Shown: positions 32,016-44,552 of the stretch, one piece after another | How the letters are laid out: each line of letters starts with the position of its first letter | Numbering within the stretch: the stretch's first letter is position 1 | Assembly: GCA_022701365.1 (NCBI GenBank) | Contig: JAKUHH010000177.1 | Span: 124,001 to 188,000, forward strand | Reading direction: 5' to 3' | From: Mycocentrospora acerina | Taxonomy: Eukaryota; Ascomycota; Dothideomycetes; Pleosporales | DNA length: 64,000 nt | Translations under genes and position numbers: made by a program | Notes under the pieces: generated by a model | What the model was told of the DNA's origin: nothing | Databases searched by the model: none | What the model saw: the letters and a program-made list of their open reading frames with translations, nothing else

Positions 32016-32701
32016 AATCGCGATCTTACAGACTTAACTGCTTTGATGAAGAGAGGATAAATTCTATTGTATATAATATTAAATTCAACGTACAATGATC
32101 CATATTTTCTCTCATCATGTCCTACGTCAGCGTTTCTGTGCGTAATAAACATAGTGCACTTTGGTTGTTATATTTTCAATACCTAAGTAAAAATTGGTGT
32201 GTTTTGCGGGTTTCCTCCTTAGAATTGCTCTTACAGATCACCACCGCCATCACCACCAAACACACGGACGCATCATTTCCACCAATGCTCAAGTTTGATC
32301 TTCCTCTGCCGTCGCGTCGGCTCAAAGACCATCTCTGTACATTTTTTCCTACAAGACTATAGCTTTCGGAGTGCTAAATGCAAGGGTAAAGCATCCAAAG
32401 GAGATTAGAGACGATGGCGCAATTTTCATTTTCCAATCGATTACAAATTGCAATGAGAAACTCCACTGTCCAATGGATACCTTAAACTTTTAGTAGGCAC
32501 ACAACTATCTAACACGCACATGTATTAACGTTTTTCCACTCAAAAAATTACGTCTGTTGAGAATTTGAAAAGTTCAGTTGTGCTCTGGCCTACCAAGGGA
32601 TAACTTTTGGATCAAAATTCACCAACCAGACTCTGTTCAACTTGCTAGTTTAGTCGAAACACGGAAGCGGGAATAAACTACAAACGACGAAATCAGGAAT
32701 C
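32016..32701. other. Intergenic, no gene seen
   Basis: AT-rich spacer between the tRNA and the fRMsr gene. No supported frame. Confidence 0.5.
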
Positions 32702-33519
32702 ATGGTATGAGTGGAAAACTGAGAGGGTTCTTCGGACGGAAGAGGAGGCTGATGGTTGAGTGCGCAGGTCCACGCCGACGCATCAGCGTTCGCAGATGGA
32801 ATGAGCAAGAAGGAAGTCTACGCACAGGTCCTGGAGCAAGCGAGGGCACTATTTGACGGGCAGAGGAATTGGGTATGTCGACCAAAAAAAACCATCCAAC
32901 CCCGGGTTTTCTCTCTAAACCATCGTGCTAACGACAAGTTGTGTAGATCTGGTACGGCGCCCATCCATGCATCATGATTGTGACCCATCTATCATCTAAA
33001 GAAATATTGACCAACTAACCTGTTTCAAAAGTAACTTCTCCAACACAGCTTCCCTTCTTTGGCACGCCTTCCACTCCCTGCCATCTCCCTCTTCGTCTGT
33101 AAACTGGGCGGGGTTCTACTTCACATCACCTACCAAGTCTTCCGAACTACTTCTCGGGCCATTCCAAGGTCGCGTGGCCTGCCAGACTATTGCATTCGGC
33201 CGTGGTGTGTGTGGTACCGCGGCGGTGACGCAAAAAACGCAGTTGGTTCATGATGTGGAAGCATTTCCTGGGCATATTGCGTGTGATGGAATGAGTCGGA
33301 GTGAAATTGTTGTGCCCATCGTTCAGGGGGGAAAGGTATGTCTTATGTTATTTTTTCTACTCCGTTTTATGGCAGGGTTTTTTTAGTACATACTAACATC
33401 TTGCGAAGTGTGTGGCTATCATCGATGTTGACTGTGCGGAGCTGAATGGGTTCACAGAAGAGGATCAGGTTGCGCTGGAAGAGTTGGCGCAATTGCTGGC
33501 CGAGTCATGTGATTTCTGA
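32702..33519 (+). CDS. Free methionine-R-sulfoxide reductase (GAF domain)
   Basis: Reduces free methionine-R-sulfoxide, part of oxidative repair in the cytosol (yeast YKL069W family). Five exons: 32702-32704 (ATG only), 32768-32872, 32947-32951 (5 nt), 33032-33335 and 33409-33519; introns of 63, 74, 80 and 73 bp; 175 aa. The microexon ATCTG is needed to restore the family motif NW(V/I)CN.SN between LFDGQRNW and TASLLWHA, and both flanking introns have good donors and CTAAC branch sites. The GAF domain shows WAGFYFTSP, LLLGPFQGRVACQTIAFGRGVCGTA and FPGHIACDGMSRSEIVVP, containing the three conserved cysteines of fRMsr. It ends in IIDVDCAELNGF. The start is chosen because ATG abuts a GTATGA donor and the acceptor reads in frame. 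Confidence 0.9.
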
Positions 33520-33897
33520 GGGTATGGAGGAGAGGGAGATGGAAATGCTTGGTAACACGGACATCTTGTGCTTCATTTGTCGAAAGCCAGCTGTATTCGG
33601 CCTCGCCCATGATGTTAGCAACGAGTCGAGGATGTGGATGAGGAATGGTAGAAAGTCGTAGCACACGCACTACAGCGCAGAACCAAGGTCAGATTTTTCT
33701 ACTAAACTGATAATAATATCCTGATTTAGCCCTGTAAATGCGGCCTTACTATAGTGTCAGCTTAGCAGCGGGGTTGGTTGCCTTTTCACCGGTCATGCGC
33801 GCTCACAACACACGCTTCCCTTCTAGTAACAAGGCAAAACATGGTGCGCCCACCACCCTATCTCTGGTGATAAAACTTATAAACTCCCCTCATTTGC

Positions 33898-35772
33898 TCA
33901 CTGACATGTCCCACTTCGACAATGCCTCTCAAGCCCAGGCGTCCACTGCCAATACTTTTCATTGTTCACGTTACCTTTAAATGCGCTGTCACCGCATTGC
34001 AGCTCCCGGCCAAAATCGACCAGTACAATAGTGCCTAATGCATTATCGTCACTTGGACCATACGAAGGCTTAGGCTTAATCATGTACACGAGACTACGCT
34101 CGTCCAGCACGCCAGTGATACTTCTGCTTTGCGACCCCACAGGGGGGTTCACAATGCCGTGTAAACGAGCCGAGCAGGGGCATCTATGTGCTGGAGGGGG
34201 CCACATATGGATTGGCGAATAGCGGTATTGGGAGTCATCTTCTAAGCTTGCTGATGTGATATACTTTCCTGTTCCTTCGAGCATGAGGGGTGCAGGTCTT
34301 CGCGATCCGATTCGCAGTCTCAAACACGGCGGCGCAGATGGATCGTTGCAGCAACGATCATCTTCCACAAGATCAAGAAATGATGTGCATGAGTAGTTGT
34401 ATGCACGGAACTTTGTACGGGCCAGGATGAATGATCGCGGTGAGACGACGTCTTCGTGGAACTCGGGATGTGCCATCCAATTGAACCGTCTTGGAGTAGG
34501 CGCATAGTGCGGGTTGTCAGATGATGTAAGAAGGTCCACGTAAGGGTCATCTTCAGGTAGTAGTGGGCCGTTAGAGGGTTCATTGACAGATAGTTCATCA
34601 TCTGATGACAATCTTGAAGGCAAGTTGATTCTCGAGGTGTAGAAGGTGCGTGATTGCCGCGAGGACGCTTGTGCCCATTCGCGTCGTGATTCAATGATCA
34701 TCAGGTCATTTGTGCGCTCATCATGCTGTAATGCAAGGTCTGTCCAAGAGTCATGTATTGGGCCCTGTGCGTGTTGACGACGATACAAACGCTCGTTTTC
34801 CTCTACTGCAATGAGAAGTGGCTGGTCTAGAGGAAAGCGAATAACGTGGTAGAAGGATGTCCAATCCACCTCTTCAACTTCAAAAGTTCCCTGATTTGAG
34901 AGCGCGTAAAAATGGTTGTCGTGTATCTCAAATGCAATAGTAGATCCAATATCGGTACCATGAAAGTTGTCGAGTAACAGGGGCTGTTCACACTCGGGCA
35001 AGGTATACTCTGGATCTAGGGAAACACCATGGATCTCCCACTTGCGGTGCCCATCGTTGCCTGTTCCAGTGTGCGTCCCATAGTAAAGATAACGAGCTGT
35101 ATGTCTGACAAACAGCTTCGAACCAACCTCCACAGAGATCGCCTTAATGATCCTCCTCTCTTCTGATGGCCTAGTTTTTGTGCTAATAGCGTAAATATAA
35201 CTGTTATTTGGCCGATTGCCATTGGTAACATGAACTGCTAGTACATTGTGACTGTAGTACATTAAGGTTATTCTAATCTCGCTCGGCGATTCAGACACCT
35301 CATCAGTGCCAGAGCGAGTAAGGCAGGCAAGGTCCAAGTGAACTGTACTAGACGGCGACTGTACGTCTGAAACACGAACTGTGTTACCGTCTAGTACACA
35401 TAAAACGCCCTGACGATATAAAAATGAGTTGCCAGTACCAACTATACGAGCTGAATAAGGAAGCGCACTGGAAAATGCGCTTCGTCTGTCGTATATTGCT
35501 TCCAAACCTTTTTTGTATGTGATTTTTTCTTCTCGCGCAAGTTGCGCCTCGTTTGTGTGCGGACAATGCGTCTGGACAGAGTCAGGCTAGATATATGCAT
35601 TTATGGTGTATGCTCTACTTACCTCTACAGCACGCCGACACATGGTGTTTTCGTCTAGCAGAGCTTTTAGTTGTCGACATGTCTGGCTAAGATGGACAGT
35701 GTCTTCAAGATTGAGACTAGAGGCAATAAAAAATAAGACATCGAATGGAAGTCTGTCAAGAGAGATAACCAT
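33898..35772 (-). CDS. F-box protein
   Basis: Probable substrate adaptor of an SCF ubiquitin ligase. ATG at 35772, one intron at 35572-35622 (51 bp, CTGAC branch; a nearer acceptor would leave an implausible 36-bp intron), stop at 33898; 607 aa. Residues 4-45 fit an F-box: LDRLPFDVLFFIASSLNLEDTVHLSQTCRQL. The remaining 550 residues form a beta-rich fungal C-terminal region without a domain I can name, with motifs such as GVLCVLDGNTVRVSDVQ and CPCSARLHG. Targets are unknown. Family resemblance is limited to the N-terminus. Confidence 0.8.
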
Positions 35773-37212
35773 GAGTCTATAATGCTGCTTGGGGAGATGA
35801 AATTTTAACGATACCGAGTAAATTTCACAATAGAGTATCAAGCAGAGGCGAAAATTGATACGCAAAATTGGTAAGGAACTGAACAGGGAATTATCGCATG
35901 TTTTGAGCTTGCTGAAAATGAGGCTCAAGTGGATGGGAAGAAGGGTTGTGTTAAGCTTAGCTAGATCGAACTACGAAGAAACTCTACTACCCACTAGATT
36001 ATCACTAAGGAATCTAATGACCCACATGCCATTAGAGCGGTTTATCGTGTTACGCCTAAGCCATCAGGCTGAAAAATCCGGCACACTTAGAAAGTAAAAT
36101 CTACGTTATGAGCTTTGGACGTGGTTGAGGCTGTGTCCTTGGACAATTCAACGACACTGATTACGGATATCATACAGTCGTAGACAGGACGAGGTAGGAC
36201 GAGGTGGGACCAGCTGATGCCATTCTGTAAAACATTTGAGGCTCTGCCGATCTGGCTAAGTCATAGCTAAGGTATCTTAGCGTGAGTCAGCCAATCACGC
36301 ACAAGGAGCAGAGCCTCATTGTATTAATTGCTCACAATTTTAGGTGTAGCGTACAGTCAATGATTGGCTACATTTTTCGTGCCGCGCTCTGCTCAAGGTA
36401 CCACCGATGGGCTGTGCATCCATTCAGCCTGCATGAATCTTCACCCAACTCACCTTAGTGATACAATATGAGGCTCAGCCTTGCTTGACATGTGGTGAAA
36501 CGTAGTTCGGCTCTCTATGCATACGCGTACGAGAATAAAAAAGAAACCATAACAGAGTAGAATATACGTGTACAAAACCTACGAGAATGATAACCCCGCA
36601 TGTTCAAGTAGATTCTTTCGTTGCCCTTTGCCCTAATTCTTCGATTCTGGGTACAAACTTGATTGTTTGTCAAGGGATACCTTAGTTCTGCGATTTGATT
36701 TGAGGGGGATGCGGGAGAGCAAATTTGTGGATACAACGCCCCGGTAGTGCATAGGACCTCTCATTGTTAATGCTGTCATGCCGGAAAGTACCACCGCGAT
36801 ATGATTCAGCGTTGGTAACCAAACATGCTATGCTTCCCGCGGGAAGAGCCGATGCAATCTATACGCAATAGGCGACTGGGGGCTGAATCAAAGTTGAGAG
36901 ATGTACTTCGTTGCTTGTCAGTTGAGCAGCAACGAACGATATCAACACAACTGCCCAGAATTTAAAATAGAATGAAGAATAACCAGCATCTGCAATGTTT
37001 CGGCTAGTATGCATAGCAGTGGAGCACAAAGCTTTTTGAGAGGCCCGGTACTGAAGGTTTACTCTTGGAATCGGTATGTGGTAACATGATACGCCGGAAT
37101 TGGAAAACGCTGGCGTGTTGACGATCTTGGAGACCTTTTATCATGCGTGTGACATGAAACAACTAACCAAGGTGCGAGAGGCTATGCAGTATGCGTACTC
37201 AGTTTGATGTAA
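35773..37212. other. Intergenic region with small inverted repeat
   Basis: About 1.4 kb without a supported gene. Contains an 11-bp inverted pair, tgaggctctgc at 36237-36247 and its inverse at 36308-36318, plus a related tgaggctcagcc near 36468. It could be a short relic element. The rest looks like ordinary spacer. Confidence 0.45.
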
Positions 37213-38410
37213 TCACTTTTCAGGTCCAGCTCTCTGACGTGGCTCATCATGCCAGCCTACGAGAGGCCAGCCTGGAGGCAAGGTCGCATAGGGAGGCAGT
37301 ATGTATCGTCCTTCGCAAGCGTCTTTGGCACAATCCAGATCACAAAGGCCGAAAACTTTACAGTAGCAATCCTGCGCGCGTGGACAGTGAACAGGATCTT
37401 TACCGAAGATCACTGTGAGCATCAGCAAAAGTTCAACAAGGCTTGGACAGAGCCTCAGTAAGCAACCGCAGCAACCATCATCCTTCTTGTTAGAAAAAGC
37501 AGACTTACTGTGCCATGAATATTCAAACACCCTTCCACTAATCGCGTCATCCAACTCTGTCTCTACCAGCCACTTGCGATACCAGATATACCTCGCCTTG
37601 CTCCTCTCTCTAATCTTCTCTTTTGTCGCTGCAAACTGGGCACAACAGCTGACGCCAACGTATCTTGGTACCTCTGTCCCCGGGAAAAGTTTCTGGAATG
37701 CCTGCTTGTAATCGCCACCAGCATGTATAGCCTCTCTATGCTCGCCTTCCTCTTCCAGCGGCTTGATTTCACTCGGACATCCGAGAGACCATGCACATCG
37801 AATGTTGACGTATCCTTCTTTCTCGAGATATGGGAGCTGAAAATGGCGCAGCATGGGCAGGCCGTCGTAGTCTGGATCGTCGTTGTGCCATTGATAGCGG
37901 TTGGGATGGATAAAGAGGATGTTATCAGGGAGGTTGTCGTAGTTGTCTATGATGTAGCTATACCACATCCAGGTCAGCTGTCATCTCTCAGATCTGATGC
38001 TCAATGTATACGAACGTCAGGTACACCATGCTTTCTCTCCCCTTATTCTTTGGCACCGTGAGCGGCGCACGGGGATCATCAACGCGGTAGATGTTCTTCT
38101 CCCATTGTGGAAAGTACTCTTCCAGCCATGTCGCATTCTCAGAAGCCTGGCTTGCAACTACGACTGCAGTTCTATGCGTCTTGATACCTGTATTCACCTG
38201 CAACTTCGTGTTATCTTCCTGGTGGGCGCTCGCGTAATCGCCATCGCGGAATTGCTGGCCAAGCTTCGGAGAGAGATCAGCGTCCAGGCCATCGGCAGTG
38301 GCGTCCTCGTCCCACAGCACGTATTTGAGGTGGACGAAGAGCGCCGAGACAAGGAAGAAGATGGCAATAAGGAAGGCGTTGCGTGCCGTAAAACGCCTGT
38401 GAAGGGGCAT
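37213..38410 (-). CDS. DUF3431 family type II membrane protein
   Basis: Model: ATG 38410, introns 37958-38015 (58 bp) and 37413-37508 (96 bp), stop 37213; 347 aa. The N-terminus has a short basic head and one hydrophobic segment (NAFLIAIFFLVSALFVHL), as in type II Golgi or secretory-pathway proteins. The lumenal part shows the DUF3431 hallmarks: VVVASQASENATWL, MVYLTYIIDNYDNLPDNILFIH (restored by intron 1), HNDDPDYDGLPMLRHF, VGVSCCAQFAATKEKI and FEYSWHMIFGKDPVHCP (restored by intron 2). Related proteins are thought to be glycosyltransferase-like, but the activity is not established. Cys-rich C-terminus. Confidence 0.87.
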
Positions 38411-38672
38411 GGATAGAACTGGAGAAACCCAAGTGTGATGCTGCGCGTCGGTCCTGTGTGAGATACCAAAGGGGACTTCACATGTTCAGCGAGCTGAGCG
38501 GTTTCGCGCTAAACACTCCAAAACCAATCAGCTTGTGAGGAGGCCGCTCGAGATAGCACCACCTTCGTAGACGCCAACGACTGCTCATTTATCCAATAAA
38601 AGATACTACATGTATACTAGGCCGTGAAGTCGTGCAATTATCCCAGTAGCCTCATGCTTCGCTTTGCACCCC

Positions 38673-41600
38673 TTACGTGTAAAGCTCTTCGGTGAAGGCG
38701 TTCAAACCTACACCCTCCTGAGCAATATCTTCTTCCTTCAAGAATAGCAGGGGCATCTCCACAAGGTTACCCTTGATCGTACTCAATACATCCTTGACCT
38801 CACGCACACCCTGCTCACCCTGACTAAAGTTCTCTGCAACCACATGACCCCACTTGTACAAGCTCGGCTTGACATTCGCCTTGTCCTTTGCATCTTGGGC
38901 GAAGAAGCGAGAGTAGTACTCGTCGTACTGCTTCCAGTTTCTGACCTTATCGTCTGGTACTGGGTGGAACACTTTTCCGAAAGCCTCGGTGTTTGTCTTC
39001 GCCCGCCAATTCCACAAACCCTGAAACTCGTCTGATAGTGGATCCTCGACAGCCTTGTCCTCGCGTGAGCCCCAGTCGTACACATTTGATACGCCAATGG
39101 GCTCGAAATTCTGGTCTGGTCGCTCTGGATCCTGGTGCTTGAGGAGACCCAGGTGCTTCCTAAAGATCTCCCTACGGAGAGAGGAGGCAAACCTGGAGAC
39201 GCGGAAGGCCCGCCCATCCATGTATGAGTCGACTTGTTCCTGATCGTTGATGATGATGGCTATCTCGGAATCGTGATCTCCCAGTTGTGAGCGGTCGTTG
39301 ATGTTCGCAGAGCCGCAGATGACGGTCGTGTCATCAGCAATGAGAAGTTTCGTGTGAACATACAACTCCTCGCTGACAAAGGCATCCATCTCGTCTGAAG
39401 CGCCACCCTCCCAAGGGACGTTACGAATGTCCTCCCCGTTGAGCATATAGCATTCACTGACAGAGTCCCATCGTCCATCGCCGAGGCCCTGTCGACTACC
39501 AGTCTTAGCAGCTTCCTGCTGGTACCGCTCATAGTCGTTGGTTTTGCCTTGGCCAGACGAGCCGTCCATCTCATAGACGCCATACTCAGCAGTAGGGGGC
39601 GGGCGGTACGCTTCATAACCTCGAGAAGAGTCATGCGCAGCATCGAAACCCTCACTAGCTTGGTTGTAGGACACTCCGCTCTTCTCTTCTGTGTCATGCA
39701 TGACTTTGCTCACGTTGATACGGTCGTAACTGCGAAGATTGTAGAACCTGATGTAATCCATGGGATTGAATCCAGCTTTGGCGATTCTATTACTGGTTAG
39801 TCATTGAAATGGAATTTTCTGGCCTCAAAGAGCTTTGAATCGTGGTGTTCGATGGAAGCAGTGGGGATGAGATTGCGAATGCTTACTCTTCGTAGATCGA
39901 ATGCCCACCACGGTTGATCGAATCGTACTGGAACTCCATGATAGCACGCGTTCCAAGGGCATCATCGCCCTTGAGGTCACCAGCAAACGCGGGAACAGAC
40001 GGTATCATGACGATCATCTTGAATTTCTGGCCTTCACGACCAGCGCGAACAATGCGCTCAACGATAGCCGCACCGATCTGGTTCTTGACTGTTCGATATT
40101 AGCTACTATTCTGATGCATGAGACTTCAAGAGACAATAACATGGTACAAGAGGTACACTACTAATTTTTGCAACTATCGAGAACATTGTGCATCAGGTAT
40201 AAGGATATTTTGCTCACCAGGTTTTTGGTTTGGACCAGTGGCCGTAATGAAAAATTGGTTCTCAATATAAACAAAGTGCTGGCTATTCTTGATCGTTTCA
40301 ATATAGGCGTCTTGGATCGAGTGCTGGGTTGATTAGCAACAAAGCTTTTCTCGTGAATCGATGTACCAACCTCAGTACTAATGTTATGGCTCCACTTGGC
40401 TGAACTGCGCGTGATTTGACAGTCGGACCTACCGCCTTGGGCGGTGTGCTCGGCATGCGACTGAGAAGTTTGTTGTCCATCATGCTGTCCATGTCCGTAT
40501 TGTTGCTCAAGCTCGTGGTACTCCTCGTTGACACGGCTGTAGATCTTCTGGCGAAGTCCTCCGCTATGGCCAAATAAACCTCGTTCACCTTCTCCTTCTC
40601 CGCCAAATCCACGCTGGCCGGATTCCTCTCCCTCAGGCCCACGCTGCTCAGTTGGAGGAGGTGGAGGGTATTGGCCACCGACTTGGGCGCCACTGGTCGT
40701 ATCAGGTAGCCGCTGGTATCTAGTTGCCTTTCTGCTGTACTTTTCATCGTAGATGAAATTCCAGCGTTGCGTGAAATGTGTTCGGAGATCTTGCACAACC
40801 GTTCCGGACACGCAAAGGGCAACATCAGACCAGCCCATGCGAGAGCTTTGGGTTCTGTCGAGTTTGTTATTCTCCCAGTTACTAACGTCGTTGAAATCTA
40901 AATGGCTGTTAGTCGACTAATAATCAACGTCACACGGAAATTGATTGTTTTTTCACTTATGCTTACCCATCATTCGAGCATTGTTGAAGTCCTGGCCGGG
41001 GAACACGATCCGGTTCACGTCACCAGGGTGCGCGTCAGCAATTGGGTGCGAATTTGTGTCCCAACGACCGTAGCAAAGATCAAGCCCACCCATGAATGCA
41101 GTGTGTCCATCAATCAAACAGAGCTTTTCATGATGGGCCCAATATAGTACTGTACCCTCGTGAGCTCCATAAATAGCCTTGAGGCCGTCTCCTGGCAACT
41201 GAGCCAGCTTTGCTGGCGAAAGTGACATGTTCCGGAGCGAAGATAGGAAGTTAGAGTGAAGCACAGCTGCATCGGGGAGATGGTCGGGGTGTCTGAAGAC
41301 ACCGATATTAGGGTGAAGATCCTCCAAAAGGTGCTTCGTGTGAGCTGAAGAGACTGTAATAGGCGGTGCAATCAGCGGGTCTGTCTTTTCCCATTCTTCC
41401 AGCGATTTGAAGATGACATCTAGGCCAAGTCGGGTGAGGCCTTTGGTAAAAGCGTCTGTAGACTTGGGCAAGAGAGAGTGGAGATAATCAGGTAGTGTTG
41501 GATTTAACAACTTACGAGTCAAAGCTTGCGTGACCTCCTTGTATACAATTATGTTGACCCTGACGCCACGTTGGGCTGCAGCCAGGAGCATTCGATCGAC

Positions 41601-42356
41601 CCGATACTGCTGGTTCTTCGCTGGTGGGCGTCGCAGGTACAATTCGGGAGATAGCCACCAATCGAGGATCCAAATCGACTCCTTGGCACGTTCCAATGCT
41701 ATGCTGACAGCCCACATGTAGGAAGCTCCATCGACATACCACTTGGTGTCGTTGCCGTGCCGTTCGGGCGCAAAGCTTAGGAAACGATGTTGGCTGTGGT
41801 ACTCGGGTCCTGGCTGAGTGGCCGCCTGCTCACTTTGCTGTCCGCCCTGAGGGGGTTTGTTCTGGGCATCGTCTTTCCCTGAGAGCGCCTCTTTCAAGTC
41901 GGCACCAATGCCATGGAGGGTGTCGTGGAGTTTACCAAACATGAACGACATACCGCCGGCGTTGGAGGACCCTTGCTGCGGCTGAGAGTTCTGAGGGGTT
42001 TCCTGGTTAGCACGAGCTCTTAAAGCAGAGTTGAGAGCAAAAAGGAATAGATGTCAAGATTCGCCAGCAGCGGACGTGGAGTTTGTGCGGACAACGAGGT
42101 ACGGGCATGAATCAGGTTACGGGAGCTAAGAGCCACAACAGCTCCAGATCGCCTCTGACGAGCTTGGACGTATGCAATACGCGCAGGGTACACGAATGAC
42201 AGCATGGCACAGCTTTGCGGAAAGTTGTCTCACCTCTTTCTTGCCCCCGAACAGGCGCCGACCCATGTCACCTACGAGCCCACGGTCGCCGTCTCCGCCC
42301 TCGCCGCCAGGCAAGTCTCCATACGCCAAATCGTCGTCACGACGGTTACGTGACAT
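38673..42356 (-). CDS. Phospholipase D, short fungal type with two HKD motifs
   Basis: Hydrolyses phosphatidylcholine to phosphatidic acid; acts in lipid signalling and membrane traffic. Seven exons, introns about 42003-42233 (231 bp; the acceptor could be about 12 bp further 3'), 41354-41515, 40898-40966, 40324-40370, 40089-40217 and 39787-39886; about 981 aa. The first HKD is HHEKLCLIDGHTAFMGGLDLC (residues about 280); the second is HTKLLIADDTTVICGSANINDRS (about 755). Other motifs: WILDWWLSPELYLRRP, FVYIENQFFI and KFKMIVMIPSVPAF. There is no PX or PH domain, so it is unlike Spo14. A Gly/Gln/Glu-rich insert separates the two halves, and the N-terminus is polar and disordered. Divergent from the cyanase gene. 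Confidence 0.93.
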
Positions 42357-42915
42357 CTTTCCAGACGCGCAGCTCCTGCTTGTCTTCTCTCGCGCGCGAT
42401 TGCAGTCGTGAGGTGGAAGGATGAGCTTTCGTCAGCTCAAGACGGAGAGCCCCGCATTGCTCGCTCCAGGCTTGTGACAGGGCCCAATCGAGACAGTGGG
42501 GTACTCGCGGATACGCTGGGCGGATGTCAAACCGGATTCGCGCAACTCTGAATCTCTTATACAGATCTATAACTTGTGTAACTCGACACACTCGTGCGAT
42601 CAACTGTAAGACGACTAGTCTAGTCCGGGTGCCATCTGCCCGCAACGCCCCTCCTCTCGCTACCCCTCTTCCGTTCTGCCTTATCGCAACTCGATCACGA
42701 ACCATGAAACCTCTCTCCTCTGCCGATATGGCACAGATCGCCGCGGAGATGTTGCCGTAGTTGACAAATCCCGAATGTCGGCAAGGATTTGGATAATGTC
42801 GGCGCGTTTTAGTGACGTATAGTTCATCGCTAGGACTAACATTGATCTCATACAGCTATCCATTTGCCCGCAATTGTTGCAGCTACGTGACAATTAGACA
42901 ATCAGACATTCAACC
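42357..42915. promoter_or_regulatory. Divergent promoter region of PLD and cyanase
   Basis: 560 bp between the two ATGs. No single core element can be named. Confidence 0.4.
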
Positions 42916-43567
42916 ATGGCCTTCTTTAAATACTCTCGTCTTGCTCTTTCTTCCAACTTGACATCTCGTGCAATTGTCTCCGCCGCAACTCCTTTCACAC
43001 GTACTTCTATAGCTCGTAGCTACTTGCACTCAACTCCCAACAACATGTCGAGCTTTCCCATAGCTACTCTTCAGGTGAATTTTCCTTGGTGTTATCTAGT
43101 TGATACTTACATGTTATTAGGAAGACCTTATTCCCCGCCTTCCCCCCTCCTCCCCGACCTTGTTCAGCGCAAAAAAGAAGAAGAACCTTTCGTTCGAGGC
43201 TATTGCGAAGCATGTAGGCCGTGAAGAGGTAGCGATTGCAGCTCTTTTCTACGGTCAGGCCATGGCTACTCCGGAGGATATCAAGAAGCTTTCCGAGATC
43301 TTAGAGATCCCCGTAGAGACACTTGAGTCGCAACTCTCAGGTTTCCCCGACCGTGGAAGGTCTCTCGAAATGCCTCCCAAAGACCCTCTCGTTTACCGTT
43401 TCTACGAGATTGTACAGAACTACGGATACGCGTACAAGGCTGTGTTGAATGAAAAGTTTGGCGATGGAATTATGAGTGCAATCAGCTTTAGCACCAAGAT
43501 CGAGAAAGAGACAGACGATAAGGGCGATTGGGCGAAGATTACTCTGAGAGGCAAATGGTATGTTTAA
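42916..43567 (+). CDS. CYN1: Cyanase (cyanate hydratase) with N-terminal extension
   Basis: Converts cyanate and bicarbonate to CO2 and carbamate, which decays to ammonia and CO2. Two exons, intron 43075-43120 (46 bp); 201 aa. Catalytic residues are present: Arg146 and Glu149 in DPLVYRFYEIVQNYG and Ser172 in GIMSAISFS, equivalent to Arg96, Glu99 and Ser122 of the bacterial enzyme. The helical N-terminal domain reads NLSFEAIAKHVGREEVAIAALFYGQA. The first 43 residues are Ser/Arg/Ala-rich without acidic residues and look like a mitochondrial presequence. A second ATG (43045) begins MSSFPIATLQ, the normal cyanase start, so two isoforms are possible. The family is normally about 160 aa. Confidence 0.95.
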
Positions 43568-44552
43568 TCTCATTTTTGAAAGTGCTTTGCGGCTAACAAG
43601 TTTCAAGGCTGCCATATTCGAGGTTCTAAGTAGAGTGATGTCATTCCTACATAATTCTTAAATGAAGATTCAATCTAAGACACAATTTTTGTTCTCTACT
43701 GCATTGTTCTTTTAAAGTCTTCGAGAATTTGTGAAAATATCCTGACTGTGGAGCGTCATGTTCTCGGACGCCATTTTCAGTCTCAACGTAGCCTACGCAT
43801 CAGTTTGTTTGTAAACTTGTTGATGGGACCTAAGAATCTTTTCGTATATCATATAATGCCTACCTCTCATACGTAAACTCGGATGAGTTCTTCAGCATCT
43901 GGAATAGGTGACTTCAAATTTGCACCAGTCATAGGCTGTCGTTTTAACTGCAAAGTTTCGCAGTCTTGTGAACAGCCCTGTGAACAGCGTCATTTAGGTA
44001 AGTGCTGTTCTAGGACGAGTTTGACATTTTTTAGAGTTGTACCTCATGTAAAGGCATCACAGGGAATACGCTGTGCATTATCACTATAGCAGGTTTTCAT
44101 AGATCCTAAAGTATGCTTCTTGCTTTCCATTTCCTTGGTAGATTTGATACTTAAAGACGCTTTCAAATGGTTGTTCTCTTTTAGTCATAAGGACTGCCTG
44201 TTTCAATTTATCGTTAATTCGACGTAGCTCTTTCCTCGCTTTCTCAATAGACCTACGAGCTAATCACTCATGCCTATTAAGGCTGTCCACCTTCACCTCC
44301 CACCATTGACTCACGTTTACCCTAAATACCGTCTTAATACTCCAATCCCCACAAATTCTCGTTCATATAACAACGAATGTTTCACTGGTTTTGACCAAAG
44401 TACTACCGACTGCTTGTCTCACACTCGGTACCCAACGAGTAGAGTCGTGCGCTCCATTACAAATCATCTCAAGGCAACTCTAATATTATCAGAATATACA
44501 GCACGCAGATCACGTCTTGAAGGCCAGCTCAAAATTTAACCAGTTACTAAAT
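43568..44552. other. Intergenic, no gene seen
   Basis: 3' region of cyanase and probable 5' leader of the zinc-finger gene. Short chance frames only. Confidence 0.5.
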
